DNA of 64,000 bases from Nonomuraea endophytica (GCF_014203235.1 NZ_JACHIN010000003.1:645899-709898); one strand, 5' to 3'. Counted from the first letter of the stretch, positions 37,128 through 46,209 are shown. Made by a program: numbers and translations. Notes: generated by a model from the sequence alone, not told the origin.

Positions 37128-37727
37128 AATAAGCCAACCGGCCAACGATCGTTCATCGAAGAGGCCAGGCGGACGCAGATCATCGCCTCGGCCATCGAGG
37201 TCCTGGCCGAGTCGGGGTGGGCCGGCGCGTCCCTGGCGAACATCGCCAAGCACGCCGGCATCAGCAAAGGCGTCATCTCCTACCACTTCGCCGGCAAGGA
37301 CGAGCTGATGGAGGAGGTCGTCGACCAGGTCTACGCGCAGATCGCCGAGTACGTGCTGGCCAAGATGGAGGGCGAGAAGTCCGCCACCGAGCTCCTGCGC
37401 ACCCACGTCCTGGCGGTCGCCGAGCACATGCGCGGCAACCGCAACCGGCTGAAGGCCATCGGCGAGATCTTCCACAACCTGCGCGGCCCCGACGGCGGAG
37501 CCCGCTACGGCCCGCAGACCAACGAGGAGATCTACCAGGCCCTGGAGCTCGTCTACAAGCTCGGCCAGGACACGGGCGAGTTCCGCCCCTTCGACCGGCG
37601 CGTCATGGCGGTCACCCACTCCGCCGCCGTCGACGCCATGTTCACCTACTGGGTGGTCATCCCCGGCCACGACCTCGACGCCCACGCGCGCGAGCTGGCC
37701 GACCTCCTCGAAAGGGCCGTCAAGTGA
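37116..37727 (+). CDS. TetR/AcrR-family transcriptional regulator
   Basis: 203 residues. HTH: RRTQIIASAIEVLAESGWAG then LANIAKHAGISKGVISYHFAGKDELMEEVV. The C-terminal half is all-helical and of BetI/YcdC-like size. No Shine-Dalgarno; likely leaderless with the operator over the start codon. Its stop is overlapped by the acyltransferase GTG (GTGA), so regulator and membrane acyltransferase form one unit; the upstream MFS gene ends 9 bp before and may share it. Confidence 0.9.
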   Translation: MRSENKPTGQRSFIEEARRTQIIASAIEVLAESGWAGASLANIAKHAGISKGVISYHFAGKDELMEEVVDQVYAQIAEYVLAKMEGEKSATELLRTHVLAVAEHMRGNRNRLKAIGEIFHNLRGPDGGARYGPQTNEEIYQALELVYKLGQDTGEFRPFDRRVMAVTHSAAVDAMFTYWVVIPGHDLDAHARELADLLERAVK

Positions 37728-38791
37728 AGACCGAGACCCGCACCAGGCTGCTGGCCGTCGACAACCTGCGCGTCGTGCTGACCGCGCTCGTCGTCGTCCA
37801 CCACGTCGCCGTCACCTACGGCAACATCCCCGCCTGGTACGTCTTCGAACAGGCGAAAGACGGCACCGGCATCGTCCTGGACCTCCTGGTCATGTTCAAC
37901 CAGGCGTTCTTCATGGGGTTCTTCTTCCTCATCTCCGGCTTCTTCACCCCGCGCTCCTACGACCGCAAGGGCCCGGGACCGTTCATGCGCGACCGGCTGA
38001 AGCGGCTCGGCATCCCGCTGCTGGCCTACCTGCTGTTCCTGCGGCCCGTCGCGATGGCCGGGATCTATGACGGCTCCATGCCGTACTGGCACTTCTACAT
38101 CGGCTCCTGGGACCCGGGACCGATGTGGTTCGTGGAGGTCCTGCTGGTCCTGACCGGCCTCTACGTGCTGTGGCGCCGCTCCGGGCGGCAGATCGAGGAA
38201 CGGCGCGGCGAGCTGACCCTGCGCGCGATCGCGCTGTTCGTGACCGGGCTGACGCTGGCCGTCTTCGTGTGGCGGTTCCTGGTGCCCGTGGGGCAGTACT
38301 GGCCGGTCGTCGGCCTGCCCACGCCCTCCTACCTGCCGCAGTACGCCTCCATGTTCGTCCTGGGCCTGATCGCCTACCGGCGCGGCTGGTTCGAGACGCT
38401 GCCCAGGTCGGCGGCCAAGTACGGGTTCATCGCCGCCGGTGTCGCCTCGGCGGTGCTACTGCCGGCCGGGATGTGGACCAGGGGCTGGGTCGCCCAGCTC
38501 GGCACGGCGGCGTGGGAGTCGGTCTTCGCGGTCTCGATGGTCATCGCGCTCAGCGTCTGGTTCCGCGAGCGCTTCAACCGGCAGGGCCCGTTCGGCAAGT
38601 TCCTGGCCGACCAGGCGTTCACCGTCTACATCATCCACCCGCTCGTGCTCGTCGGCATCAGCACGCTGCTGTCCGGCCTGGCGGCGCCGGCCATCGCCAA
38701 GTTCGCGCTCGTGGCGGCGCTGGCACTGCCGATCTGCTGGGGTCTGGGCTACCTGGTGCGCTCCATCCCCGGCGCCAAGCGCATCCTCTGA
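37724..38791 (+). CDS. Membrane acyltransferase 3 family protein
   Basis: 355 residues from GTG 37724. About 10 hydrophobic helices; N-terminal LLAVDNLRVVLTALVVVHHVAVTYG carries the family's conserved basic/His residues, then FFMGFFFLISGFFTPRSY and FMRDRLKRLGIPLL. C-terminal FTVYIIHPLVLVGIS is also characteristic. Such proteins transfer acyl groups to exported sugars, lipids or antibiotics. Substrate unknown; coupling to a TetR suggests inducible surface modification. Confidence 0.88.
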   Translation: MKTETRTRLLAVDNLRVVLTALVVVHHVAVTYGNIPAWYVFEQAKDGTGIVLDLLVMFNQAFFMGFFFLISGFFTPRSYDRKGPGPFMRDRLKRLGIPLLAYLLFLRPVAMAGIYDGSMPYWHFYIGSWDPGPMWFVEVLLVLTGLYVLWRRSGRQIEERRGELTLRAIALFVTGLTLAVFVWRFLVPVGQYWPVVGLPTPSYLPQYASMFVLGLIAYRRGWFETLPRSAAKYGFIAAGVASAVLLPAGMWTRGWVAQLGTAAWESVFAVSMVIALSVWFRERFNRQGPFGKFLADQAFTVYIIHPLVLVGISTLLSGLAAPAIAKFALVAALALPICWGLGYLVRSIPGAKRIL

Positions 38792-38829
38792 GCGGGGAAC
38801 CCCGCGCGGCCGGGCGGTGTATCCGGGAC

Positions 38830-39489
38830 ATGAGACGCACGCTCCTCGCCGCGACCGCCCTGCTGCTGAGCGGCTGCAGCGCCGCCACGAGCGGCACCAT
38901 CCCCTCCACCGTGCGCGAACCTCCCGGCCGCCGCGTCTGCGCGGGCGCCAACCAGCCGGACTTCGACGCCGGCCTCGACGACCGCGTCGTCGTCTCCGGC
39001 CCGGCCGCGCTGCTCGCCTTCGCCCTCGCCCCACCCCCGAGCACCCCGCCCCCAAGCACCCCGCCCCCAAGCGCGCCGCCTCCGAGCACCCCACCCCCGA
39101 GCACCCCACCCCCGAGCACCCCACCCCCGAGCACCCCACCCCCGAGCACCCCACCCCCGAGCGCTCCGCCTCCGATCGCGCCGCCGTCCGGGGGCGGGCC
39201 GGCGGTGCGCGGCTTCAAGCTCGCCGTCCGCGCCGAGCCGGGCGCGGACTTCACCGTCACGACCCGCACGCCCGGCACCGCCCTGCTGTTCGACCGCGCG
39301 AAGTACCGCCGCGACAACGCCTACACCCTGTCCGACGGCACCCCCTCCTACCGCTTCACCGGCTGCGCGGACCGGCGCGCGCTGTGGGTGGGCAACGTCC
39401 TGACCACCGGCCCGATCAAGGTCGAGCTCTCCATCCGGTACGGCGCCGCCGACCACCCCGTCACCGTCACCGCCTACGCCAGAAAGTGA
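38830..39489 (+). CDS. Lipoprotein with proline-rich pentapeptide repeat
   Basis: 219 residues. Signal peptide with lipobox LLSGC (Cys16) predicts a membrane-anchored exported lipoprotein. A ten-unit PPPS(T/A) repeat (residues about 68-117) separates a short N-terminal segment (GRRVCAGANQPDFDAGLDDRVVVSG) from a C-terminal beta-rich domain (FTVTTRTPGTALLFDRAKYRRDN). The Pro repeat is probably a rigid cell-wall spacer. Function unknown; not clearly linked to its neighbours. Confidence 0.75.
   Translation: MRRTLLAATALLLSGCSAATSGTIPSTVREPPGRRVCAGANQPDFDAGLDDRVVVSGPAALLAFALAPPPSTPPPSTPPPSAPPPSTPPPSTPPPSTPPPSTPPPSTPPPSAPPPIAPPSGGGPAVRGFKLAVRAEPGADFTVTTRTPGTALLFDRAKYRRDNAYTLSDGTPSYRFTGCADRRALWVGNVLTTGPIKVELSIRYGAADHPVTVTAYARK
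39031..39180 (+). repeat. 15-bp tandem repeat encoding (PPPST)n
   Basis: Ten contiguous 15-bp units (ccacccccgagcacc and close variants) encode PPPST/PPPSA. The central five are identical, indicating recent slippage; copy changes preserve the frame. Confidence 0.9.
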
Positions 39490-39546
39490 CACCCGGCTCC
39501 CGCTCCCGCACGTGACCCGGGGCGGCGATTGGGCAGTATGGGGTGT

Positions 39547-40152
39547 ATGCGACTCCGCTCCCGCCTGCACCGCTGGGACAAACGCCTGTTCAAGGCCGTT
39601 GCCAACGCGCACCTGCCCGGCTTCGAAAGCGTCCTGCCCCCGCTGTCCAACGCGGCCAACAACGCCGTGCTGTGGGGCCTGATCTCGGGCGGGCTCGCCT
39701 TCACCGGCAGGCGCAGGCTGCGCAGGGCGGCCACCCGCGGCCTGCTGGCCATCAGCGTGGCCAGCCCGCTGGCCAACATCGCCGCCAAGCGGGCCTTCAA
39801 CCGCAAGCGCCCGCTGGCCGACTTCCTGCCGCTGGCGCGGGTGCTGAGGACCCCGTCGTCGACCTCGTTCCCCTCGGGTCACTCGGCCACGGCCGCCGCC
39901 TTTGCCACGGCGGTCGCGCTGGAGGCGCCCCGGCGGGTCAGCGTGCCCGTCGGCGTGGTGGCGGGGGCGGTCTGCTTCTCCCGCGTGTACACCGGCGTGC
40001 ACTATCCGGGCGACGTGCTGGCCGGGGCCGCCATCGGGGTGGCCGCCGGGCTGTTCACCCGGCGGCTGTGGCCCGACGTGGGCGAGGCCGTACCCGTGCT
40101 GAGGAAGACGCGCGCGGCGCGTCCGGAGCGAACGGACGGTCAGTCGGAGTAG
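39547..40152 (+). CDS. PAP2-family membrane phosphatase
   Basis: About 201 residues from ATG 39547 (ATG 39538 is an in-frame alternative; no strong RBS for either). The three-part acid phosphatase signature is present: KRAFNRKRP, PSSTSFPSGHSATAA, and SRVYTGVHYPGDVLAG. Hydrolyses lipid phosphates such as phosphatidate or undecaprenyl pyrophosphate at the membrane. Several hydrophobic helices are visible. It converges with, and overlaps by 13 bp, the acyl-CoA synthetase gene. Confidence 0.9.
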   Translation: MRLRSRLHRWDKRLFKAVANAHLPGFESVLPPLSNAANNAVLWGLISGGLAFTGRRRLRRAATRGLLAISVASPLANIAAKRAFNRKRPLADFLPLARVLRTPSSTSFPSGHSATAAAFATAVALEAPRRVSVPVGVVAGAVCFSRVYTGVHYPGDVLAGAAIGVAAGLFTRRLWPDVGEAVPVLRKTRAARPERTDGQSE

Positions 40153-41894
40153 AAGCCGTCCAGCACCTTGCCGTGGTGCTCCTCCACGACCTTGCGCTTG
40201 ATCTTGAGGCTGGGCGTCAGCTCGCCGGTCTCCACCGTGAAGTCCTCGGCCAGCACGGCGAACTTCTTCACCGTCGCGTAGCTGGCCAGGTCTGCGTTGA
40301 CCTGGTCTATCGCCTTCTGGACCTCCGCGCGCATCCGGGGGTGCTCGCGCAGCGCCTCGGCGTCGGCGGGCAGGTTCTCGGCCTCGGCCCAGGGCCGCAC
40401 CACGTCCATGTCGAGCGTGACCAGCGCGGTGCAGTAGTTGCGCCGGTCGCCGTGGACGAACACGTGCGACAGGTACGGGCAGGCGGCCTTGATGCGGCCC
40501 TCCAGGTGGGTGGGCGCGACGTACTTGCCGCCGGAGGTCTTGATGAGCTCCTTCTTGCGGTCGGTGATGAGCAGCCGGCCCTGGTCGTCGAGTTCGCCGA
40601 TGTCGCCGGTGTGCAGCCAGCCGTCCTCCAGCGCCGCTGCGGTGTCCTCGGGCAGGCCGTGGTAGCCGCGCATGATGCCGCGCCCGCCGATGAGCACCTC
40701 GCCGTCCTCGGCGATCTTCACGGTGGTGCCGGGCAGGGGCGGGCCCACGGTGCCGAACTTGACGGTGTCGGGACGGTTGAGGAAGCTGCCGGCCGACGAC
40801 TCGGTCAGGCCGTAGCCCTCCAGGATGGTCAGGCCGGCGGCGTCGAAGAACTCGGCGATGTCCTGTGACAGCGGGGCCGCGCCGGAGATGAAGAAGCGGA
40901 TGCGCCCGCCGAAGCGCTCGCGCAGCTTGGCGAAGACGAGCCGGTCGGCCAGGCGGTACTCGACGCCGGTGGTGACCGGGATGGACGCGCCGCGCTGGCG
41001 GGCCCGCACGACGCGCACGCCGGTGGCCTTCGCCCAGGTGAAGATGCGCAGTTTGAGGCCGCCCTCGTTGCGCATGTTCGCGGCCACCGTGTTGTGGATC
41101 TTCTCGAAGATGCGCGGCGCGGCGGCCATGAACGTGGGCCTGAGCACGCCCATGTTCTCGGCGATCTTGTCGAGCCGGCCGTCGAGGGCGGTGGGCACGC
41201 CGCAGTCGATCATCACGACCTCCAGCAGCTTGCCGAAGGAGTGTGACAGCGGCAGCCACAGGAAGTGCAGGTCGTCGGGGCCCAGCAGGCCGAGCTCGCG
41301 CACCGACGAGGCGGCGAACAGCCAGTTGTCGTGGGTCAGCTCCACGCCCTTGGGCCGCCCGGTGGTGCCCGAGGTGTAGATGAGCGTGGCCAGGTCGTCC
41401 TCGGAGATGGCCTCGACCATGGCGTCGTAGTCGCCCTCGCCGGCCACCTCCGACAGCGGCACCACCCAGCCGTCGTCGGCCGCCGTGCCGTCGATGACCA
41501 CGACGTGCCGCACGTCGGGCAGCTTCTCGCGCACCGAGCGCAGTTTGGCGACCTGGGCGTCGTCCTCGGCGATGACGAGCGTGCTGCCGGAGTCGGTGAT
41601 CACGAACGCGGACTCGTCGGCCGTGTTGGACGGGTAGATCGTCGTGGTGGCCGCGCCCGTGGACAGCACGGCCAGGTCGGCCAGGATCCATTCCAGGCGA
41701 GTGGAGCTCAGCAGCGCCACGCGGGCGCCCGGCCCCGAGCCCAGCCCGGCCAGGCCGAGGGCCAGTTCGCGCACCCGGTCGCCGGTTTCTCGCCACGACA
41801 GGGACGTCCAGCCGCTCTCGGACGGCGTGCGGTAGGCCTCGGCGTCCGGGGTGGCGTTGACCCGGTCGCGCAGCAAGGCGGGGATGCTGGACAT
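40140..41894 (-). CDS. Long-chain fatty acyl-CoA synthetase (FadD15-like AMP-forming ligase)
   Basis: 584 residues from ATG 41894 (RBS AGGAGG 6 nt upstream; the open frame extends 50 codons further without RBS). AMP-binding motif TLIYTSGTTGRPKGVELTH, A5-type EGYGLTESSAG, the HTGDIGELDDQG and ITDRKKELIKTSGGKYVAP motifs, and terminal KIKRK lysine region. Activates long-chain fatty acids to acyl-CoA for beta-oxidation or lipid synthesis. Monocistronic as far as can be seen. Confidence 0.93.
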   Translation of the reverse strand: MSSIPALLRDRVNATPDAEAYRTPSESGWTSLSWRETGDRVRELALGLAGLGSGPGARVALLSSTRLEWILADLAVLSTGAATTTIYPSNTADESAFVITDSGSTLVIAEDDAQVAKLRSVREKLPDVRHVVVIDGTAADDGWVVPLSEVAGEGDYDAMVEAISEDDLATLIYTSGTTGRPKGVELTHDNWLFAASSVRELGLLGPDDLHFLWLPLSHSFGKLLEVVMIDCGVPTALDGRLDKIAENMGVLRPTFMAAAPRIFEKIHNTVAANMRNEGGLKLRIFTWAKATGVRVVRARQRGASIPVTTGVEYRLADRLVFAKLRERFGGRIRFFISGAAPLSQDIAEFFDAAGLTILEGYGLTESSAGSFLNRPDTVKFGTVGPPLPGTTVKIAEDGEVLIGGRGIMRGYHGLPEDTAAALEDGWLHTGDIGELDDQGRLLITDRKKELIKTSGGKYVAPTHLEGRIKAACPYLSHVFVHGDRRNYCTALVTLDMDVVRPWAEAENLPADAEALREHPRMRAEVQKAIDQVNADLASYATVKKFAVLAEDFTVETGELTPSLKIKRKVVEEHHGKVLDGFYSD

Positions 41895-41964
41895 GCCTGA
41901 CCTCCTGAGGGGGGTGATGGTGCCGACAATAGGACGAACACCCTCGGAGAGTCGATGGTGCCGG

Positions 41965-42123
41965 TCAGTCACATCCCCCGCGTGTCGCGGCGATCGCGAC
42001 ATCCGCCCCGCCGCTCGCACGCACCTCCCAGGCCCCGCACTCACAGCGGAAGTACGCGACCAGACCCTCGGACGTGCGATGGGAGGAGACGGCGATCAGC
42101 TCGTGCAGGTGTGTGGAGCGCAT
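41965..42123 (-). CDS. Small conserved actinobacterial protein with CxC motif
   Basis: 52 residues from ATG 42123: MRSTHLHELIAVSSHRTSEG followed by LVAYFRCECGAWEVRA. The 'HELI...HRTSEGLVAYxRCxCGAW' pattern recurs in small actinobacterial proteins and suggests a minimal metal-binding or structural module. Divergent from the CGNR gene, with 25 bp between starts. Function unknown. It is shorter than many gene callers accept, but the motif supports it. Confidence 0.6.
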   Translation of the reverse strand: MRSTHLHELIAVSSHRTSEGLVAYFRCECGAWEVRASGGADVAIAATRGGCD

Positions 42124-42148
42124 GATTCCAGCCTGATGTAATGAGCTT

Positions 42149-42670
42149 GTGCATTTCAACGCTTACGGAGGCAACGGGGCGGCCCTGTCCGCCGACCTGG
42201 TCAACACCGCCGACTACTCGCCCGGCGCGCTGACGCCGATCCTGTCCGCGAACGCGATGCTGCGCCCCGAGCTCACCCCGGCCCAGGCCGCGGAGCTGGA
42301 GCTCTGGGCGGGCCGGCTCGATCCCGTCTTCGGCGAGCGCGACCAGGAGACCCAGATCGAGCTGATCAACGACCTGCTGAAGGTGACCGCGGCGACGCCG
42401 TACGCCAGCGCGCACGACGGAAGAAAGCCGCACCTGCACTTCTTCTCCATCGACGCCGACATCGTCAGCCGGGCCAAGGACACCACGGCCGGCGGGCTGG
42501 CCATGGCCATCTCCTTCTCCGACGGCCGCCGCCTGGGCCGCTGCGACCGCGAGGGCTGCGCGACCGTCTACGTGGACACCTCGCGCAACGGCCGCCGCCG
42601 CTTCTGCTCGCTGGCCTGCGCCAACCGGGTCAACGTGGCCAACCACCGGGCCCGCCGGCTCACTCCCTGA
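42149..42670 (+). CDS. CGNR zinc finger-domain regulator (ABATE-type)
   Basis: 173 residues from GTG 42149. The C-terminal zinc finger LGRCDREGCATVYVDTSRNG then RRFCSLACANRVNVANHRAR has the CGNR-family layout, with CANR in place of CGNR. The N-terminus (ALSADLVNTADYSPG) matches the ABATE stress-sensing domain. Probably DNA-binding. A TGTAAT -10-like box (42137-42142) ends 6 nt before the GTG, so the mRNA may be leaderless. Converges with the ROK gene (11-bp overlap). Confidence 0.85.
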   Translation: MHFNAYGGNGAALSADLVNTADYSPGALTPILSANAMLRPELTPAQAAELELWAGRLDPVFGERDQETQIELINDLLKVTAATPYASAHDGRKPHLHFFSIDADIVSRAKDTTAGGLAMAISFSDGRRLGRCDREGCATVYVDTSRNGRRRFCSLACANRVNVANHRARRLTP

Positions 42671-43868
42671 CCAGGCGGTCCAGGCGGGGCGCGTAGGTGA
42701 CGTGGAAGACGAGCGACGCCGCGCCGATCGCCGCCGCGTCGGCGGCGATGGGGGAGACCTCCACGCGTACGGCCTGCAGCCCGCGGGCCAGCACCCGGGT
42801 GGAGACCGCCCGCCCGATCACGTCCCGGTAGAGCCCGCCCAGTTCCCGCACCGCCGGCCCGCCCAGCACGAGCAGGTCCACGTCGAGCATGTTGACGATC
42901 GAGACGGCGGCGTCGGCCAGCCGGTCGGCCGCCTCGGCGGCCACCGACAGCGCGAGCGGGTCCCCGGCGGCCGCGGCGGCGCACACGGCCGCGTGGCTGA
43001 GCCGCCCGCGCGTCAGCACCGACTCGGCGCCCAGCGCCAGGCGTTCCCTGGCCGTGGCCACCATCGCGCTCGGGCAGCACAGCGCCTCCACGCAGCCGCG
43101 GTTGCCGCAGTAGCACTCGGGTCCGTCCGGCATCACGGTGACGTGGCCGAACTCGGCGGCGTTGAGCGTGCGGCCCCGGTAGACCTGCCCGTCCAGGAAC
43201 AGGCCGCCGCCGATGCCGGTGCCCAGGTACAGGTAGGCGAAGCTGGGCACGGCGCGGGCCAGGCCCGCCCAGCGCTCGCCGATCGCCGCCGCCGTGGCGT
43301 CGTTGTCGACGGTGACCGGGTAGCCGACGTGGCGTTCCAGCAGGCTCCTGATCGGGACCCCGTCCCAGCCGGGCAGGCGCGGCGGGGTGACGATGACGCC
43401 GTCGGGGTCGAGCGGGCCGGGGGAGGCCAGGCCCACGCCGAGCACCTTGTGATCAGGTACGCCGGCCTCCTTCAGCAGGCGGCGCGCGGTACGGGCCAGC
43501 GTTCTGACGATCGGCTCCGGCTCGGCCCCGCGTACCGGGCGGTGGAGCTTGACCAGCGGGCGGCCGGCCAGGTCGGCGAGCACGTAGGAGACCTCGCCGG
43601 GGTCGAAGTGGATGCCGACGGCGTATCCGGCGGCCGGGTCGACGCGCAGGATCGTGCGCGGCTTGCCGCCGGCGCCGGGCGCGGAGCCGTCCTCGACGAC
43701 CAGCCCGTCCTCCAGAAGTTTGCGGACGATGACGGAGACGGCCTGCGGCGTCAGCCCGGTGATGCCGGCGATCTGGACCCGGCTGATGCCGTCGGAGGCC
43801 TGGACGGCCTCCAGCACGACCGCCCGGTTGTAGGTGCCGACCTTGGGCAGGTTGGTCCCCATCTGCAT
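42660..43868 (-). CDS. ROK-family transcriptional repressor (NagC/XylR type)
   Basis: 402 residues. N-terminal winged HTH (NRAVVLEAVQASDGISRVQIAGITGLTPQAVSVIVRKL), then a sugar-kinase-like domain with DNDATAAAIGERW, GTGIGGGLFL, and the ROK zinc motif ECYCGNRGCVEAL. Senses a sugar or amino sugar (or its phosphate). Divergent from a sugar ABC operon whose promoter contains an 8-bp-arm palindrome (43900-43918), its likely operator. Confidence 0.92.
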   Translation of the reverse strand: MQMGTNLPKVGTYNRAVVLEAVQASDGISRVQIAGITGLTPQAVSVIVRKLLEDGLVVEDGSAPGAGGKPRTILRVDPAAGYAVGIHFDPGEVSYVLADLAGRPLVKLHRPVRGAEPEPIVRTLARTARRLLKEAGVPDHKVLGVGLASPGPLDPDGVIVTPPRLPGWDGVPIRSLLERHVGYPVTVDNDATAAAIGERWAGLARAVPSFAYLYLGTGIGGGLFLDGQVYRGRTLNAAEFGHVTVMPDGPECYCGNRGCVEALCCPSAMVATARERLALGAESVLTRGRLSHAAVCAAAAAGDPLALSVAAEAADRLADAAVSIVNMLDVDLLVLGGPAVRELGGLYRDVIGRAVSTRVLARGLQAVRVEVSPIAADAAAIGAASLVFHVTYAPRLDRLVRE

Positions 43869-43891
43869 GAGGCCAATCTCACACGAAGGCG

Positions 43892-43920
43892 TTGACTCTG
43901 TAAATCAATTTGATTTACCT
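43892..43920 (+). promoter_or_regulatory. Sugar-ABC promoter with embedded ROK operator
   Basis: -35 TTGACT (43892-43897), 17-bp spacer, -10 TTACCT (43915-43920). A perfect inverted repeat, gtaaatca-att-tgatttac (43900-43918), fills the spacer and enters the -10. AT-rich palindromes of this kind are typical of ROK/NagC repressors. A Shine-Dalgarno GGGGAG at 43942-43947 precedes the binding-protein ATG. Confidence 0.7.
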
Positions 43921-43954
43921 TCGCGGGTAACCGGCGACATAGGGGAGTCCCCCG

Positions 43955-45313
43955 ATGAAACGTGTCCTGATCGCCTCAATCCTCATCATCGGCGTGGCGG
44001 CCTGCGGCTCCGGAACGAAGGAGCCCGCCGCCGGCGGCGCCAAAGAGCTCGAAGTCCTCTACAAGGTCGAAACCACCTGGCCGCACCTGGAGAAGATGCT
44101 CCAGAACGCCAAGAAGCAGTACGAGGCCACGCACAAGGGCGTCACGATCAAGCTGACCCCGGTGCAGGGCAACAACGAGGCCTACTACACCAAGCTCGCG
44201 CTGCTCAACCGCTCCGCCGACTCCGCGCCCGACCTCTACTACCACGACACCTTCCAGGTCAACGCCGACGTCGCCGCGGGCAAGCTGGCCCCGCTCGACG
44301 AGTACCTCGGCGCCTGGCCCGACTGGGGCACCCAGTTCCCCGACTCGGTCAAGCAGGCGGCCAAGGGCGGCGACGGCAAGATCTACGGGGTCCCGATCAG
44401 CACCGACACCCGCGGGCTCTGGTACCACAAGGACGTGCTGGCCAAGGCAGGCATCGCCGTACCGTGGGAGCCCAAGACGTGGGCGGACGTGCTCACCGCG
44501 GCCCGCGCGATCAAGCAGAAGGCGCCCGGCGCGATCCCCTTCAGCATGTATTCCACCAAGATCCACGGCGAGGCCGCCACCATGCAGGGCTTCGAGATGC
44601 TCCTGTACGGCACGCCCGCCGGCACCCTCTACGACGAGACCCAGAAGAAGTGGATGGCCGCGGGCAAGGGCTTCACCGACTCCCTGGCCTTCATCAACAC
44701 GATCTACCGCGAGAACCTCGGCCCCAAGCTGTCGGACGCCCACAACGCCAAGCTGTCCGACAAGCACACGCTGGAGTGGTTCCCGCAGGGCAAGCTCGGC
44801 ATCCTGCTCGACGGCGCCTGGACCCCCTCGGCATGGAAGCCGACCGGCGCCAAGCCGTGGCCGGAGTGGCAGCAGAAGATGGGCTGGACCCGGATGCCGA
44901 CCCAGAACGGCCAGGAGCCCGGCGCGGTGAGCATGTCGGGCGGCTGGGTGATGGCGATGAGCTCCTACACCCCGAACAAGAAGGAGGCGTTCGACTTCAT
45001 CACCACCGCCACCAACAAGGAGAACTCGATGCTCTACTCGGTCGGGACCGGCGACCTGGCCCCGCGCAAGGACGTCGCCGCCGACCCCGCCTACAGCGCG
45101 GACAACCCGTCGGTGAAGTTCTGGACCGAGCTGGCCGAGGTCACCCACTACCGCCCGGCCTTCGAGGAGTATCCGAAGGTGTCGGCCGAGGTCCAGGAGG
45201 CCATGGAGGCGGTCACCACCGGCGCGCGCGGCCCCGAGGAGGCGGCCAAGGCCTACTCCGACACGCTGCCCGGTGTCGTGGGCGGCCCTGACAAGGTCGT
45301 CGCGGGCGGATGA
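43955..45313 (+). CDS. Sugar ABC transporter, extracellular solute-binding lipoprotein
   Basis: 452 residues. Signal peptide with lipobox VAAC (Cys17). SBP_bac_1/family 1 fold: VLYKVETTWPHLEKML, LYYHDTFQVNADVAAGKL, YGVPISTDTRGLWYHKDVLAKAG, WFPQGKLGILLDGAW, SGGWVMAMSSYTPNKKEAFDF. Binds an oligosaccharide or sugar derivative outside the membrane and delivers it to the two permeases encoded next. Ends in ATGA overlap with permease 1. Substrate not deducible; the ROK regulator suggests a glucose- or amino-sugar-type ligand. Confidence 0.92.
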   Translation: MKRVLIASILIIGVAACGSGTKEPAAGGAKELEVLYKVETTWPHLEKMLQNAKKQYEATHKGVTIKLTPVQGNNEAYYTKLALLNRSADSAPDLYYHDTFQVNADVAAGKLAPLDEYLGAWPDWGTQFPDSVKQAAKGGDGKIYGVPISTDTRGLWYHKDVLAKAGIAVPWEPKTWADVLTAARAIKQKAPGAIPFSMYSTKIHGEAATMQGFEMLLYGTPAGTLYDETQKKWMAAGKGFTDSLAFINTIYRENLGPKLSDAHNAKLSDKHTLEWFPQGKLGILLDGAWTPSAWKPTGAKPWPEWQQKMGWTRMPTQNGQEPGAVSMSGGWVMAMSSYTPNKKEAFDFITTATNKENSMLYSVGTGDLAPRKDVAADPAYSADNPSVKFWTELAEVTHYRPAFEEYPKVSAEVQEAMEAVTTGARGPEEAAKAYSDTLPGVVGGPDKVVAGG

Positions 45314-46209
45314 CGGCCACCGCTCTTTCCCGCCCGGTGGCACGGGGCCCGTCCGGCAGGCGGCGCGCCCTGCGCCGCCTGGCGCCGCTTGGGCCCGCGC
45401 TGGTCCTGATGGTGCTCTTCCTGGCCGGGCCGATCCTGTGGAGCCTGTACGTCGCGTTCACCAACGAGACGCTGTCGGGCACGAACTCGGTCAGTCCCAG
45501 CTTCGTCGGCCCGGCCAACTTCGTGCGCATGTTCGGCGACGCCGACTTCGTCAACTCCTTCACGCTCACCTTCGTCTTCGTGGTCGGCTCCGCCGTCGTC
45601 GGGCAGAACACGCTCGGCCTGATGATCGCGCTGCTGCAGCGCGGCCGCTCGCGGGCCACGCGCAGCACCGTCAACGGCGTGGTGATCGCGGCGTGGGTGA
45701 TGCCCGAGGTCGTCGCGGCGCTGTGCTGGTTCTCCTTCCTGGCCGAGGAGGGCACGCTCAACACGCTGACCGGCATCGGCCAGGAATGGCTCTACACCGC
45801 GCCGATGGTCGCGGTGATCCTGGCCAACGTCTGGCGCGGGACCGCGTTCTCGATGCTGGTGTACTCGGCGGCGCTGTCGGAGGTGCCCGCCGAACTGGTC
45901 GAGGCGGCGGCCGTCGACGGCGCCGGCACCTGGCAGCGGCTGTGGCACATCACGCTGCCGCTGATCCGGCGCTCGATCATGGCCAACCTCATGCTGATCA
46001 CCCTGCAGACGCTGGCCAGCTTCGGGCTGATCTACACCCTGACCGGCGGCGGACCGGGCAACGCCAGCCAGACCACGCCGCTGTACATGTACGACAAGGC
46101 CCTGCGCTACGGCGAGATCGCCTACGGCTCGGCCATGGCGCTGGTGATGCTGGTGATCGGGGCGCTGTTCTCGCTGGTGTACCTGCGGCTGATCAAGGTG
46201 GAGGACTGA
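45310..46209 (+). CDS. Sugar ABC transporter permease (MalF/UgpA type)
   Basis: 299 residues with six or so hydrophobic helices; BPD_transp_1 EAA loop VPAELVEAAAVDGAGTWQRLWHITLPLIRRSI. GGPGNASQTTPLYMYDKALRYGEIAYGSAMAL is typical of the MalF branch. Forms the translocation pore with the next permease. No ATP-binding subunit is encoded nearby, so a shared MsiK-like ATPase elsewhere is expected, as is usual in actinomycetes. Confidence 0.93.
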   Translation: MTATALSRPVARGPSGRRRALRRLAPLGPALVLMVLFLAGPILWSLYVAFTNETLSGTNSVSPSFVGPANFVRMFGDADFVNSFTLTFVFVVGSAVVGQNTLGLMIALLQRGRSRATRSTVNGVVIAAWVMPEVVAALCWFSFLAEEGTLNTLTGIGQEWLYTAPMVAVILANVWRGTAFSMLVYSAALSEVPAELVEAAAVDGAGTWQRLWHITLPLIRRSIMANLMLITLQTLASFGLIYTLTGGGPGNASQTTPLYMYDKALRYGEIAYGSAMALVMLVIGALFSLVYLRLIKVED

